From assembly GCF_001618145.1 (NCBI RefSeq), contig NZ_LQNF01000038.1, forward strand, positions 1-34,210: a stretch of DNA of 34,210 nucleotides. Direction: 5' to 3'. Under the pieces are notes generated by a model. That model saw only the letters and a list, made by a program, of their open reading frames with translations. It was not told the DNA's origin and did no database searches. The DNA comes from Oceanobacillus damuensis (GTDB lineage Bacteria; Bacillota; Bacilli; Bacillales; Amphibacillaceae). The translations under genes and the position numbers were made by a program. Shown one piece after another: positions 26,473 through 34,186 of the stretch (within the stretch, counting starts at the first letter, position 1; each line of letters begins with the position of its first letter).

Positions 26473-26898
26473 GTGAATGATAATGATCGTCGTTCGATGC
26501 CCTTGTTCTCAATAGGTACAGTTATGAAGCTGACTGAGCTGACAGCGCGACAAATCAGATATTATGAAGAAAATGAACTGATCACACCGGAACGGACTTC
26601 CGGAAATCAGCGATTGTTTTCCTTTAATGATGTAGACAAGCTGTTGGAGATTAAGGATCTGCTGGATAAAGGTCTGAACATGGCAGGAATCAAGTTACTG
26701 CTTGCTGAAGAAGTAAAAGAAGAAGAAGAAGAAAAAGAAGAAGAAGAAGAAAAAGAAGAAATTAGCAAGGACCATACTTCCGGTTTATCGGATAAAGAAC
26801 TTAGGTCAGTTCTGCGAAATGAACTAAAGGAAGCCGGCAGATTAGGAAGAACAAGTTTAAGGCAAGGCGAACTATCGAGATTTTTTGTAAACAATTGA
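26473..26898 (+). CDS. glnR: GlnR, glutamine synthetase repressor
   Basis: A 141-residue MerR-family repressor of glnRA and other nitrogen genes, activated for DNA binding by feedback-inhibited glutamine synthetase. The MerR helix-turn-helix is at residues 14-75 ([20 protein letters not shown]). The C-terminal tail ([20 protein letters not shown]) is the autoinhibitory segment touched by GlnA. Between them, residues 79-96 form a nearly pure Glu/Lys tract encoded by GAA/AAA triplets, longer and simpler than in B. subtilis. The start is a GTG at 26473 with ggggaggg upstream. Two GlnR operators lie over its own promoter. Confidence 0.95.
   Translation: MNDNDRRSMPLFSIGTVMKLTELTARQIRYYEENELITPERTSGNQRLFSFNDVDKLLEIKDLLDKGLNMAGIKLLLAEEVKEEEEEKEEEEEKEEISKDHTSGLSDKELRSVLRNELKEAGRLGRTSLRQGELSRFFVNN
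26719..26760 (+). repeat. GAA-type microsatellite inside glnR
   Basis: Two tandem 18-base units, each coding EEEEEK, plus two further GAA codons. It lies between the DNA-binding domain and the C-terminal tail of GlnR and keeps the reading frame. Confidence 0.85.
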
Positions 26899-26992
26899 TA
26901 AAGTATTAGAAAAATAAAGCTTCATACTTACTTGGGTGAAAGCGGAAATTTTTCTGATTATATACTTATAAAAAATTCTAGGAGGAAACTGA

Positions 26993-28330
26993 ATGGGAAA
27001 GAAATTTACGAGAGAAGAAATCATTCAACAAATTAAAGAGGAAAATGTAAGGTTTATTCGTTTGCAATTTACGGATATGCTTGGAAACATCAAAAATGTG
27101 GAAATTCCATTGAGTCAATTGGATAAAGCATTGGACAATAAGATGATGTTTGACGGATCTTCCATTGAAGGATTCGTTCGCATCGAAGAATCTGATATGC
27201 AATTATACCCTGACCTTGATACGTTTGTTGTATTTCCATGGACTTCGGAAAAAGGTAAAGTAGCACGATTCATTTGTGATATTTACAATCCGGATGGTAC
27301 GCCATTTGAAGGTTGTCCAAGATATAACCTGAAGCGCAATTTGAAAAAAATGAAGGAGCTAGGATTTGATGCCTTCAATATTGGTACAGAACCGGAATTC
27401 TTCTTATTCAAATTGGATGAAAAAGGTGACCCAACACTAGAACTTAATGACCATGGCGGATATTTTGATCTTGCTCCAACAGATCTAGGGGAGAACTGCC
27501 GTAGAGATATCGTTCTTGAGCTGGAAGAAATGGGCTTTGAAATTGAAGCATCTCATCATGAAGTTGCTCCCGGACAACATGAAATCGATTTTAAATATTC
27601 CGATGCTGTTAAGCATGCAGATGATATTCAGACATTTAAATTAGTTGTAAAAACGATTGCGAGAAAACATAATCTGCACGCTACATTTATGCCGAAGCCG
27701 TTATTCGGTGTCAATGGCTCTGGAATGCATGTAAACATGTCTTTATTCAAAGGTGGAGAGAATGCATTTTTCTCTGAAAATGGAGATATGCAGCTGAGTC
27801 AGACAGCATATAACTTCCTGGCAGGTGTCTTAGATCATGCAACCAACTTTACTGCAGTAACAAACCCGACAGTAAATTCTTACAAACGTCTTGTGCCTGG
27901 CTATGAAGCACCTTGTTATGTCGCCTGGTCTGGTTCCAACCGAAGCCCTTTGGTTCGTGTACCTAGTTCAAGAGGGTTAAGTACCCGTATTGAAGTCCGC
28001 AGTGTTGACCCTGCTGCAAACCCGTACATGGCCTTAGCTCTCTTGTTGGCTGCAGGACTTGATGGTGTAGAAAATAAAATGGAAGCACCAGAAGCGATTG
28101 ATCGTAACATTTATGTGATGAACAAAGCTGAACGTGAAGCTAATGGAATTAAAGATCTTCCGGCTACACTCATGGACGCTTTGGAAGAACTGCAGAAAGA
28201 TGAAGTTCTTATAAGTGCCCTTGGTGAGCATTTGTATGAACACTTTATCGAAGCTAAAGAGATTGAGTGGGATATGTTTAGGACGACTGTACATCCTTGG
28301 GAACGTGAGCAGTATTTGACTAACTACTAG
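26993..28330 (+). CDS. glnA: Glutamine synthetase, type I-alpha
   Basis: A 445-residue GSI-alpha that forms glutamine from glutamate, ammonia and ATP as a dodecamer. Family motifs include [17 protein letters not shown], with the feedback-sensing arginine at R63, [21 protein letters not shown] and NRSPLVRVP. The adenylylation loop of GSI-beta is missing, as expected. Inhibited GlnA acts as the co-repressor that stabilises GlnR on DNA. taggaggaa precedes the ATG; glnR ends 94 bases upstream with no terminator between. The C-terminus ([12 protein letters not shown]) is complete even though a mobile element begins right behind the stop codon. Confidence 0.97.
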   Translation: MGKKFTREEIIQQIKEENVRFIRLQFTDMLGNIKNVEIPLSQLDKALDNKMMFDGSSIEGFVRIEESDMQLYPDLDTFVVFPWTSEKGKVARFICDIYNPDGTPFEGCPRYNLKRNLKKMKELGFDAFNIGTEPEFFLFKLDEKGDPTLELNDHGGYFDLAPTDLGENCRRDIVLELEEMGFEIEASHHEVAPGQHEIDFKYSDAVKHADDIQTFKLVVKTIARKHNLHATFMPKPLFGVNGSGMHVNMSLFKGGENAFFSENGDMQLSQTAYNFLAGVLDHATNFTAVTNPTVNSYKRLVPGYEAPCYVAWSGSNRSPLVRVPSSRGLSTRIEVRSVDPAANPYMALALLLAAGLDGVENKMEAPEAIDRNIYVMNKAEREANGIKDLPATLMDALEELQKDEVLISALGEHLYEHFIEAKEIEWDMFRTTVHPWEREQYLTNY

Positions 28331-28354
28331 GCTTGGTCTAATGGGGTTTCTCTC

Positions 28355-28410
28355 GTGGGTGCACTGCTGATTTTGAGGATATTAATGGGACGCACCCACC
28401 AAACACCCAC
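28355..28410. repeat. Inverted and direct repeats near the presumed attachment site
   Basis: gtgggtgc (28355-28362) is mirrored by gcacccac (28392-28399), and cacccac recurs in direct orientation at about 28404-28410. Repeated short sites between glnA and the integrase gene are what arm-type integrase-binding sites look like. The role is inferred. Confidence 0.55.
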
Positions 28411-28435
28411 AAAAAATTTAAAAAAATAAATTACC

Positions 28436-29575
28436 TTATTTTAAAATATCGTTCAGGTATGATTCAAACTGAGCGGTATTTTTTTGATTTATTTTATTTG
28501 AAACATGTGAGTAAATGTCGGCAGTAATTTGATAGCTCCCGTGGCCTAAACGTTTTTGTATATACTTCATATCGGCTCCTGCCTCTAGCAACAACACAGC
28601 ATGTGTATGACGTAGTGAATGAATAGGTAACGGTTTAATGCCGGATCGTTTTAATATACGGCTAAAAGCATTGAATAGACTAGATTTAGGCATGAAATTT
28701 CCGTCTTTTCTACATAACACAAGGTTTAATTCATGATGATATAAATCATTGATCATTGTTTTATTTTGATTCTGCCATCTCGCATGAAAACGTAAATCAT
28801 CCGAAAGAGACTTGCTGATTGAGATTACTCGTTTGGAATTATAGTTCTTGGTTTCGCCAAATAATTCAGATTCATTACTTGCTTGAAAATCCAAGCTCTT
28901 GTTAATGGTGATTGTCAAGTCTTTAAAATTAATATCGCTCCATTGTAAAGCACCAGCTTCTCCTTTTCGCATACCGGTTTCTATTAATAATTTAAAAAAT
29001 ATCCAGTAAATATAACCATATTCATAGGCATTTGTTAGAAAAAGGTTTATTTTCGATGAATCAATGAATTTCACATCCTCTTTAATCTCCTTCGCTTTAA
29101 AAACAGCATTACTGCAAGGATTAGTTTGTACCTTCTTATTTATAACAGCCCGGTTCATCGCTCCAGTTAAAGCATTATGGATCTTTTTGATAGTGTTATA
29201 AGCTAAGTCTTTCTCATCTAGATGGTTCAAGAACTTTTGGTATAGTTCTGGTGTAAGTTCTTTTAGTACTAACTCCCTAAAATATGGCTTGATGTGATTC
29301 TCGATACTATTTTGCAAGGTTAGATAAGTATTTTTTCTCACGGTGTCTTTTTTATATTCTTCCATCCAGAAGTCCAAAAAATGATAAAGGGATGTTTCCG
29401 ACATGTCGAATCCCTCCAGTAAATCTTTTTCCACCTTTTGTGCTTCAAATCTAGCTTCTGGCTTTGTTCTAAAGCCACGTTTAGATTTTTCTTTATACTT
29501 TTTAGTAATGGGATCTTTTATTTTAACACGATACTCCCATTTTTTATCTTTGTGTTGACGGAAAGATATTCCCAC
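28436..29575 (-). CDS. int: Tyrosine recombinase (site-specific integrase)
   Basis: A 379-residue phage/ICE-type tyrosine integrase. It has an N-terminal AP2-like arm-binding domain (residues 1-55), a SAM-like core-binding domain (~60-160) and the catalytic domain. Active-site residues are all visible: R203 (GMRKGE), the beta-hairpin lysine near K243-K248, H319 and R322 (HSLRH), H345 (LGHGS), and the nucleophile Y355 (ADIYSH). It should therefore be active. The start is a GTG preceded by a strong aaggaggaat on the minus strand. Its 3' end faces glnA, with 105 bases between the two stops, consistent with attachment next to glnA. Confidence 0.93.
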   Translation of the reverse strand: MGISFRQHKDKKWEYRVKIKDPITKKYKEKSKRGFRTKPEARFEAQKVEKDLLEGFDMSETSLYHFLDFWMEEYKKDTVRKNTYLTLQNSIENHIKPYFRELVLKELTPELYQKFLNHLDEKDLAYNTIKKIHNALTGAMNRAVINKKVQTNPCSNAVFKAKEIKEDVKFIDSSKINLFLTNAYEYGYIYWIFFKLLIETGMRKGEAGALQWSDINFKDLTITINKSLDFQASNESELFGETKNYNSKRVISISKSLSDDLRFHARWQNQNKTMINDLYHHELNLVLCRKDGNFMPKSSLFNAFSRILKRSGIKPLPIHSLRHTHAVLLLEAGADMKYIQKRLGHGSYQITADIYSHVSNKINQKNTAQFESYLNDILK

Positions 29576-29632
29576 TTATAATTCCTCCTTCTAATGGTTA
29601 ATAAAGTTTTATGGATAAATATGTGTGCACGA

Positions 29633-29660
29633 GTTATAGCCTATAATTTGTACAATTCAA
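29633..29660 (-). promoter_or_regulatory. Promoter of the integrase gene, with overlapping palindrome
   Basis: On the minus strand TTGAAT and TATAAC are separated by 16 bases, about 60 bases before the integrase start. A perfect 13-base palindrome, ttatagcctataa (29634-29646), covers the -10 and may be an operator. Confidence 0.55.
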
Positions 29661-29721
29661 ACATATTTTAACAACCTATAACACTTCTTAATTTTAAAAT
29701 CAGATTCTAAAAGGAATATGT

Positions 29722-30336
29722 TTAAAGATCCAAAGTATAGCGAATGGCCTTTCCGATTATTTTACAGGGACTATTTTTATCAGATACAATAGGATCGAAG
29801 TTGGAGTTATCTGGTACCAAAATCATGTAATCGTCATACTTACGGATTCTTTTTAGGGTTGCTTCGCTTTCTCCGTTTACTAGTATTGCCGCAATTTCTC
29901 CGCTATCCACATCCGGTTGTTCTCTGATAAGGACAAAAGCATTTTCTGGTATTGTCGGACTCATACTTTTTCCTTTTGCTTGTAGATAATAGAAATTTCC
30001 GGATGTTAGGCTGTTTTTTGGCTCCGTACGGTATCCTTCAAAGTTTTCTTCTACATAGATAGGTTCGCCACAAGCAATTTGGCCAAGTACAGGAACGTCC
30101 ACATAATTAGACTCGATAGTATAGAGATTGTCTATTCCCAGCAAATGTTCTACCGACGTATCAAGGGCTTTAGCATACTCTTCAATATTATTTATTGGAA
30201 ATTCCCTTTTTCCACTCTCATATCTGGAAAGAGTAGATTTAGATACTCCGACTTTTTTTGCTAATTCATCTAAACTAAGCTTTTTATTTTTTCTCATATT
30301 CTGTATAAGTTGAATAACCTCTTTGGAACTTCTCAA
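29722..30336 (-). CDS. LexA/CI-like repressor with S24 self-cleavage domain
   Basis: A 204-residue element repressor. Residues 8-66 form a Cro/CI-type helix-turn-helix (LSLDELAKKVGVSKSTLSRYESGKREF). Residues 80-204 form an S24 peptidase domain with a cleavage-site region VLGQIACGEP (likely C89-G90), nucleophile S124 (KGKSMSPT) and general base K162 (EATLKRI). RecA filaments should promote self-cleavage and thereby induce the element. The start is a TTG six bases after a perfect ggaggag on the minus strand. It is transcribed divergently from the Cro-like gene, the classic lysogeny-switch layout. Confidence 0.92.
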   Translation of the reverse strand: MRSSKEVIQLIQNMRKNKKLSLDELAKKVGVSKSTLSRYESGKREFPINNIEEYAKALDTSVEHLLGIDNLYTIESNYVDVPVLGQIACGEPIYVEENFEGYRTEPKNSLTSGNFYYLQAKGKSMSPTIPENAFVLIREQPDVDSGEIAAILVNGESEATLKRIRKYDDYMILVPDNSNFDPIVSDKNSPCKIIGKAIRYTLDL

Positions 30337-30362
30337 TTAAAACTCCTCCATTCTCTGCCTAC

Positions 30363-30391
30363 ATTATATTGCAGTTTTTTGTTCCCGTAAA
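30363..30391 (-). promoter_or_regulatory. Promoter of the S24 repressor gene
   Basis: On the minus strand TTTACG and TATAAT are separated by 17 bases, 26 bases from the start codon. A ttgttcc half-site (30379-30385) lies within the spacer/-35 and mirrors ggaacaa at 30433-30439. Confidence 0.6.
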
Positions 30392-30422
30392 GAAATTATT
30401 TTGTATATTTTAACATTTTATG

Positions 30423-30451
30423 TTGACATACAGGAACAATTGTTTTAATAT
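30423..30451 (+). promoter_or_regulatory. Divergent early promoter with operator palindrome
   Basis: TTGACA and TAATAT are separated by 17 bases, ahead of the Cro-like gene. The palindrome aacaattgtt (30435-30444) sits between the two boxes, where a bound repressor would block polymerase. As ggaac-aatt-gttt it also resembles a LexA-type GAAC-N4-GTTC site. Confidence 0.65.
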
Positions 30452-30481
30452 TGACACAAATAAGAGGGAGGTGATTAAATT

Positions 30482-30751
30482 TTGGGTTTTAATTTACGTC
30501 GTCTGAAGTACGAAAGGATGTCTAGAAATATTTCGCAAGAAGAAATGGCAAAGTGCTTAGGGATGAATCATACATCCTATTGGAAGCGGGAAAACGGCAG
30601 AGTACCGATTAGCGTAAATGAATTTATTAAAATTTTGAAGGTGCTAGACATCCCAGAGTATGAAATTCAAATTTTTTTACACAAAGAGTTGCCAAACGGG
30701 AACAAAACATGTGTCGGAAAGAAACTAAATGGTTTTAAGGCTGGTTTTTGA
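30482..30751 (+). CDS. Small Cro/CI-type helix-turn-helix protein
   Basis: An 89-residue DNA-binding protein with one HTH_3-like domain at residues 5-60 (RRLKYERMSRNISQEEMAKCLGMNHTSYWKREN) and a short basic tail. Its position, first gene divergent from the S24 repressor, suggests a Cro-like antagonist. The start is a TTG at 30482 after gggaggtga. It has no membrane or catalytic part. Its targets are probably the operators in the 145-base gap just upstream. Confidence 0.82.
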   Translation: MGFNLRRLKYERMSRNISQEEMAKCLGMNHTSYWKRENGRVPISVNEFIKILKVLDIPEYEIQIFLHKELPNGNKTCVGKKLNGFKAGF

Positions 30752-30828
30752 CAAAGCTAACATCAAAATATGTCCTTTCTTATTGTTAAATTTCATGACC
30801 AAATTTAATGAAATGGTAGGTGATTTTA

Positions 30829-31131
30829 ATGATTGAAGTGCAAGTTGATAAACAAGCCATCGAGGAGAGATATAAAGAAGCAATTGAAAAACGCCTCAAT
30901 GAACTAGATAAAGAGTTGGTTTATTGGGATTCTAAAGAATTAAAGCGTAGAACTTGCATGAGTTGGAATACAATGCAAGACACTTTTTTCCATGATGAAG
31001 GATTTCCAAAGGTGAAGATTGGAGGTAAGTGGTATTTTCCAGCAGAAGAGGCTAAACGATTTCTCAATAATTGGCTTAGTGAGAAACGGCATCACGGTAA
31101 AAGGTTTATGGATAAGAAAAATATTGTCTGA
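30829..31131 (+). CDS. Small DNA-binding protein, DUF771/excisionase-like
   Basis: A 100-residue protein with an N-terminal charged helix (residues 5-35) and a C-terminal domain (YWDSKELKRRTCMSWNTMQ ... FPKVKIGGKWYFPAEEAKRFLNNWL). That layout resembles phage DUF771 proteins and winged-helix excisionases: a short HTH, a hairpin ending in a W/Y-F pair, then a helix. It is the second gene of the early operon. It could be an excisionase for the integrase or a regulator; the sequence does not decide. taggtga precedes the ATG at 30829; a GTG at 30820 overlaps that site and is not used. Confidence 0.72.
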   Translation: MIEVQVDKQAIEERYKEAIEKRLNELDKELVYWDSKELKRRTCMSWNTMQDTFFHDEGFPKVKIGGKWYFPAEEAKRFLNNWLSEKRHHGKRFMDKKNIV

Positions 31132-31196
31132 ATAACGCATTTCCTTGTTCCAGGTTATAACAGGTTAATCAAATCGTTTGGAAAGAGGTGGTAAGA

Positions 31197-32111
31197 GTGT
31201 CATTCTTTGCAGTGCAAGTACGTACAGGTTCAGAAATAGCAGTTAAAACGATGCTAAATGATCGTTTAATACAATCTGGCATGGATGCCGTTACATCGAT
31301 TTTTGCTTTAGAAACTTATACGCAAATCGCTAACAGCAAGAACGACCAACTGGATGTTAGCCGCTTAACCGGCTCGGATATCTCCAACCATTTATATATA
31401 CAACGATTACAGACGAATCTGAGCAATCTGCGTATAGCCTATCAACAGATGCAATGCCATGAAGACGTAAATACGTTGGATTTAATGGAGGAGTATCGCA
31501 AACAAATAAAAAATATTACCACAAAGCTAAAACAAATCCGAGATAACTCCAAGAAAATCGAGAGTGTTTTAAAAGGGTATATTCTGATCGAATTGCATAA
31601 TAATTTTAGTCACATACCTGCACATTTGTGGCATCTCGTTAAATCTATTCCAAAAGTAATTGGATTTCCAAGCAAAATGAATATTCCTCAGCATGAAATA
31701 GAAGCCTTTTTCGAAGAGGTTGACATGTCACACGAAGTGGAGCTCCAATTTAATGAAATTCTTTCGTATGAAGATCAAGTAAAAGCACAAAATGAATTGC
31801 TGCATGAAGCAAATCAAGTTAAAAACCCTCAGTTAAATAAAACATTGCTTGAATCAATGGACGAGATAGATACTGACGTTGTCGCAGAAATAGATACTTT
31901 GAAAAAACAAAATCCAGATACGATGCTCGAACGCATAAAAGCATTTATTAAAAATAAGCGGGAGACCGTCTCCATGCCATTCATCCTTTTTTACCAAATA
32001 TTCGATGAAGAAAGAAGTAATCGCATCCTTCCAGACAAACTGAATTCTTTTCCGGCGTTTCTCCAACGTTTAAGGAAATGGTTACAGGCAAATGATGTGA
32101 TGCTTGAATGA
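31197..32111 (+). CDS. NusG-like transcription factor with helical insertion
   Basis: A 304-residue protein. Its first ~42 residues (SFFAVQVRTGSEIAVKTML) match the opening beta-alpha of a NusG N-terminal domain (NGN), and residues ~125-174 (LKGYILIELHNN ... HLVKSIPKVIGFPSK ... EAFFEE) match its second half. Between them lies an ~80-residue insertion predicted to be helical/coiled coil. The C-terminal ~130 residues are helical, and I see no KOW domain. NusG paralogues of this kind (RfaH, LoaP, UpxY) let RNA polymerase read through terminators in one long operon; that role here is inference. The start is taken as GTG 31197 after aaagaggtgg. Its stop overlaps the helicase start by four bases (ATGA). 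Confidence 0.72.
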   Translation: MSFFAVQVRTGSEIAVKTMLNDRLIQSGMDAVTSIFALETYTQIANSKNDQLDVSRLTGSDISNHLYIQRLQTNLSNLRIAYQQMQCHEDVNTLDLMEEYRKQIKNITTKLKQIRDNSKKIESVLKGYILIELHNNFSHIPAHLWHLVKSIPKVIGFPSKMNIPQHEIEAFFEEVDMSHEVELQFNEILSYEDQVKAQNELLHEANQVKNPQLNKTLLESMDEIDTDVVAEIDTLKKQNPDTMLERIKAFIKNKRETVSMPFILFYQIFDEERSNRILPDKLNSFPAFLQRLRKWLQANDVMLE

Positions 32112-34186
32112 CTGAATTAAGTGGTAATATTGCCGACATATTATACCGAAATGATGATTTTCTAATTGCTATCATGATAGTAGATGGGAAACAAGTTAGA
32201 ATAAAAGGTAATATGTTTGGCGTGAATAAGGGTGAAAATTTAAGTATAAACGGTGTATGGGAAACACATCACAAGTATGGGAGACAATTTGTTGTAGATA
32301 CATGGTCTCGATCAATACCCAAAACCGAGGAACAGATTCTGTCCTTCCTTACTTCATCGATGGTAAAAGGTTGTGGTGAGAAACAAGCAAGGAAACTAGT
32401 TGATTACTTTGGCAAGGATACATTGGAAATAATCGCCAGAGAAAAAGAACCTTGCTTATTAGGGATAAAGGGAATAGGAAAAAGTCGATCAAAAAAGATT
32501 GTAGACAGTATTTTATCCACATTTGAAATACAAAAGGTAATCTCTGAACTTTTAGATTATGGGGTAACAGCTGCGATGGCTTTACGTGCATATAAGGAGT
32601 ATGGATCTAACACAGTTTCTATGCTTAAGAGGAATCCATATCTATTAATAGACCTGGATTTAATAGGTTTTCTGAAAGCAGACGAAATAGCCAAACGGAT
32701 AGGAATAATATCGAATTCAGGCTATCGAGTTGAAGCGTGTTTGAAATTTATATTGAAACGGCTTTGCTATCAATCGGGCCACACTTATATTGCTGAAAAA
32801 ATTTTGCTGTTTGAGGCTGAAAAGGCTTTGAATCATAATTCGAAAGGTACAGAGAAAGTTACTTTGGAAGAATTGAAAAGTAGCATTTACAATTTAGAAG
32901 ATAAGTACATCATCATTGAAGATGGTTGTGTATATCCCAAATCTTTTTATTATCACGAAGAGTACGTAGCTCGGAAACTTTCAAGAATGAAAGGTTCGCG
33001 GGATGGCGGAGCCATGTCTTTTTCAGAAAAACACCTGGACAAATATCAAAAGAAGCAAGGAATTATTCTTGCGGAAAAACAGCGGGAAGCCATTCGTAAG
33101 TTGTTTAAACAGCAATTATTGATATTAACGGGTGGACCGGGCACAGGTAAAACAACAGTCATTCGAGCCATGATTGATATTTATAGGGACATTTATCCGG
33201 AAGATTCTATAAGTCTAGTAGCTCCTACAGGAAGGGCAAGCCGAAAACTGTCGGAGATTACCAGGTGTGATGCATCAACGATTCATAGGCTTATTGGTTA
33301 TCGGCCAGGGGAAATTCCTGAATATCATGTGGATCATAAATTACCTTGTAAACTGTTGATAATAGACGAAATGTCCATGGTGGATATTAGTCTGGCAAAT
33401 CTCTTGTTACAAGCTGTTCATTCAGATACAAAAATATTATTTGTCGGGGACGTTGATCAGCTTCCGTCGATCAGTCCGGGAAATGTTTTAGGTGATATGG
33501 TGCAAGCTGGCTTACCAATGGTGTGTTTGACAGAAGTATTCAGACAGGCACAGGAAAGCCAAATTATTAATAATGCACATCGCATCAACAAAGGGAAGTC
33601 CATGTTTATCGATAAGGATAAAGAAGACTTCTTTTTTATTATGCAGGAAAATGCTGAATTAGTCAGACAAACTATTGTGGAGAGTGCTTTCAGATTTACG
33701 GAACTGGGATTTTCTCTCTCAGATATTCTTGTGTTAAGTCCAATGAAAAAGGGCAGCGTTGGCACGATAGAATTGAATCATCATCTTCGGGAAGCATTGA
33801 ATCCATCTGAGAATAACAAAAAAGAATGGAAAGTTGGCAAGCGATTTTTTCGAATTGGCGATAAAGTGATTCAATTGAAAAACAATTACGAGAAACAAGT
33901 ATTTAATGGGGATACGGGTATTATCCAAGGATTTACGGAAGAAAAAGATAAAAGTGGTAAGTTCGTGGGTATAATGACGGTTGATTTCCATGGAAAGGAT
34001 GTCCGATATACGAAACAGGAGGTAAAAGAGCTGGACCTCGGTTATTGTATTACGATCCATAAATCTCAGGGAGGGGAGGCACCGATTGTAATCATGCCGG
34101 CCATTACAAGTCACTATATGATGTTGGCCAGAAACTTGATTTATACCGGCATGACTTATGATAAGTCATCTTATTGTATAGATTAA
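32108..34186 (+). CDS. RecD2-type DNA helicase, C-terminally altered
   Basis: A 692-residue SF1B helicase of the RecD2 type. The N-terminal OB-like region (1-75) is followed by helix-hairpin-helix repeats (SSMVKGCGEKQARKLVDYFG, LLGIKGIGKSRSKKI). Walker A GGPGTGKTT starts at ~342, with APTGRAS (Ia), DEMSM at ~420 (II), GDVDQLPSISPG (III), TEVFRQ (IV) and TIHKSQGGE (V). In motif VI the chain reads RNLIYTGMT and then YDKSSYCID-stop where relatives have T-R-A-K; the arginine finger and the C-terminal residues are missing. The change coincides with a perfect palindrome, so the gene is probably interrupted. It is translationally coupled to the NusG-like gene. The chromosomal recD2 of the host would be a separate gene. 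Confidence 0.88.
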   Translation: MTELSGNIADILYRNDDFLIAIMIVDGKQVRIKGNMFGVNKGENLSINGVWETHHKYGRQFVVDTWSRSIPKTEEQILSFLTSSMVKGCGEKQARKLVDYFGKDTLEIIAREKEPCLLGIKGIGKSRSKKIVDSILSTFEIQKVISELLDYGVTAAMALRAYKEYGSNTVSMLKRNPYLLIDLDLIGFLKADEIAKRIGIISNSGYRVEACLKFILKRLCYQSGHTYIAEKILLFEAEKALNHNSKGTEKVTLEELKSSIYNLEDKYIIIEDGCVYPKSFYYHEEYVARKLSRMKGSRDGGAMSFSEKHLDKYQKKQGIILAEKQREAIRKLFKQQLLILTGGPGTGKTTVIRAMIDIYRDIYPEDSISLVAPTGRASRKLSEITRCDASTIHRLIGYRPGEIPEYHVDHKLPCKLLIIDEMSMVDISLANLLLQAVHSDTKILFVGDVDQLPSISPGNVLGDMVQAGLPMVCLTEVFRQAQESQIINNAHRINKGKSMFIDKDKEDFFFIMQENAELVRQTIVESAFRFTELGFSLSDILVLSPMKKGSVGTIELNHHLREALNPSENNKKEWKVGKRFFRIGDKVIQLKNNYEKQVFNGDTGIIQGFTEEKDKSGKFVGIMTVDFHGKDVRYTKQEVKELDLGYCITIHKSQGGEAPIVIMPAITSHYMMLARNLIYTGMTYDKSSYCID
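34151..34169. repeat. Perfect 19-nt palindrome at the end of the helicase gene
   Basis: atgacttatgataagtcat has 9-base arms around a central G. It starts exactly at the last conserved residues of helicase motif VI, 42 bases from the window end. It may be the terminal or subterminal hairpin of an inserted element, or a recombination site. Confidence 0.7.

Noticed and set aside
26607-26894. Minus-strand Ser/Phe-rich open frame opposite glnR
   Set aside because: It is the complement of the GAA microsatellite; there is no start signal and glnR on the other strand is certain.
28355-28399. Inverted repeat behind glnA as the glnA terminator
   Set aside because: The loop is 29 bases and no T-tract follows on either strand; repeat sites near an attachment site explain it better.
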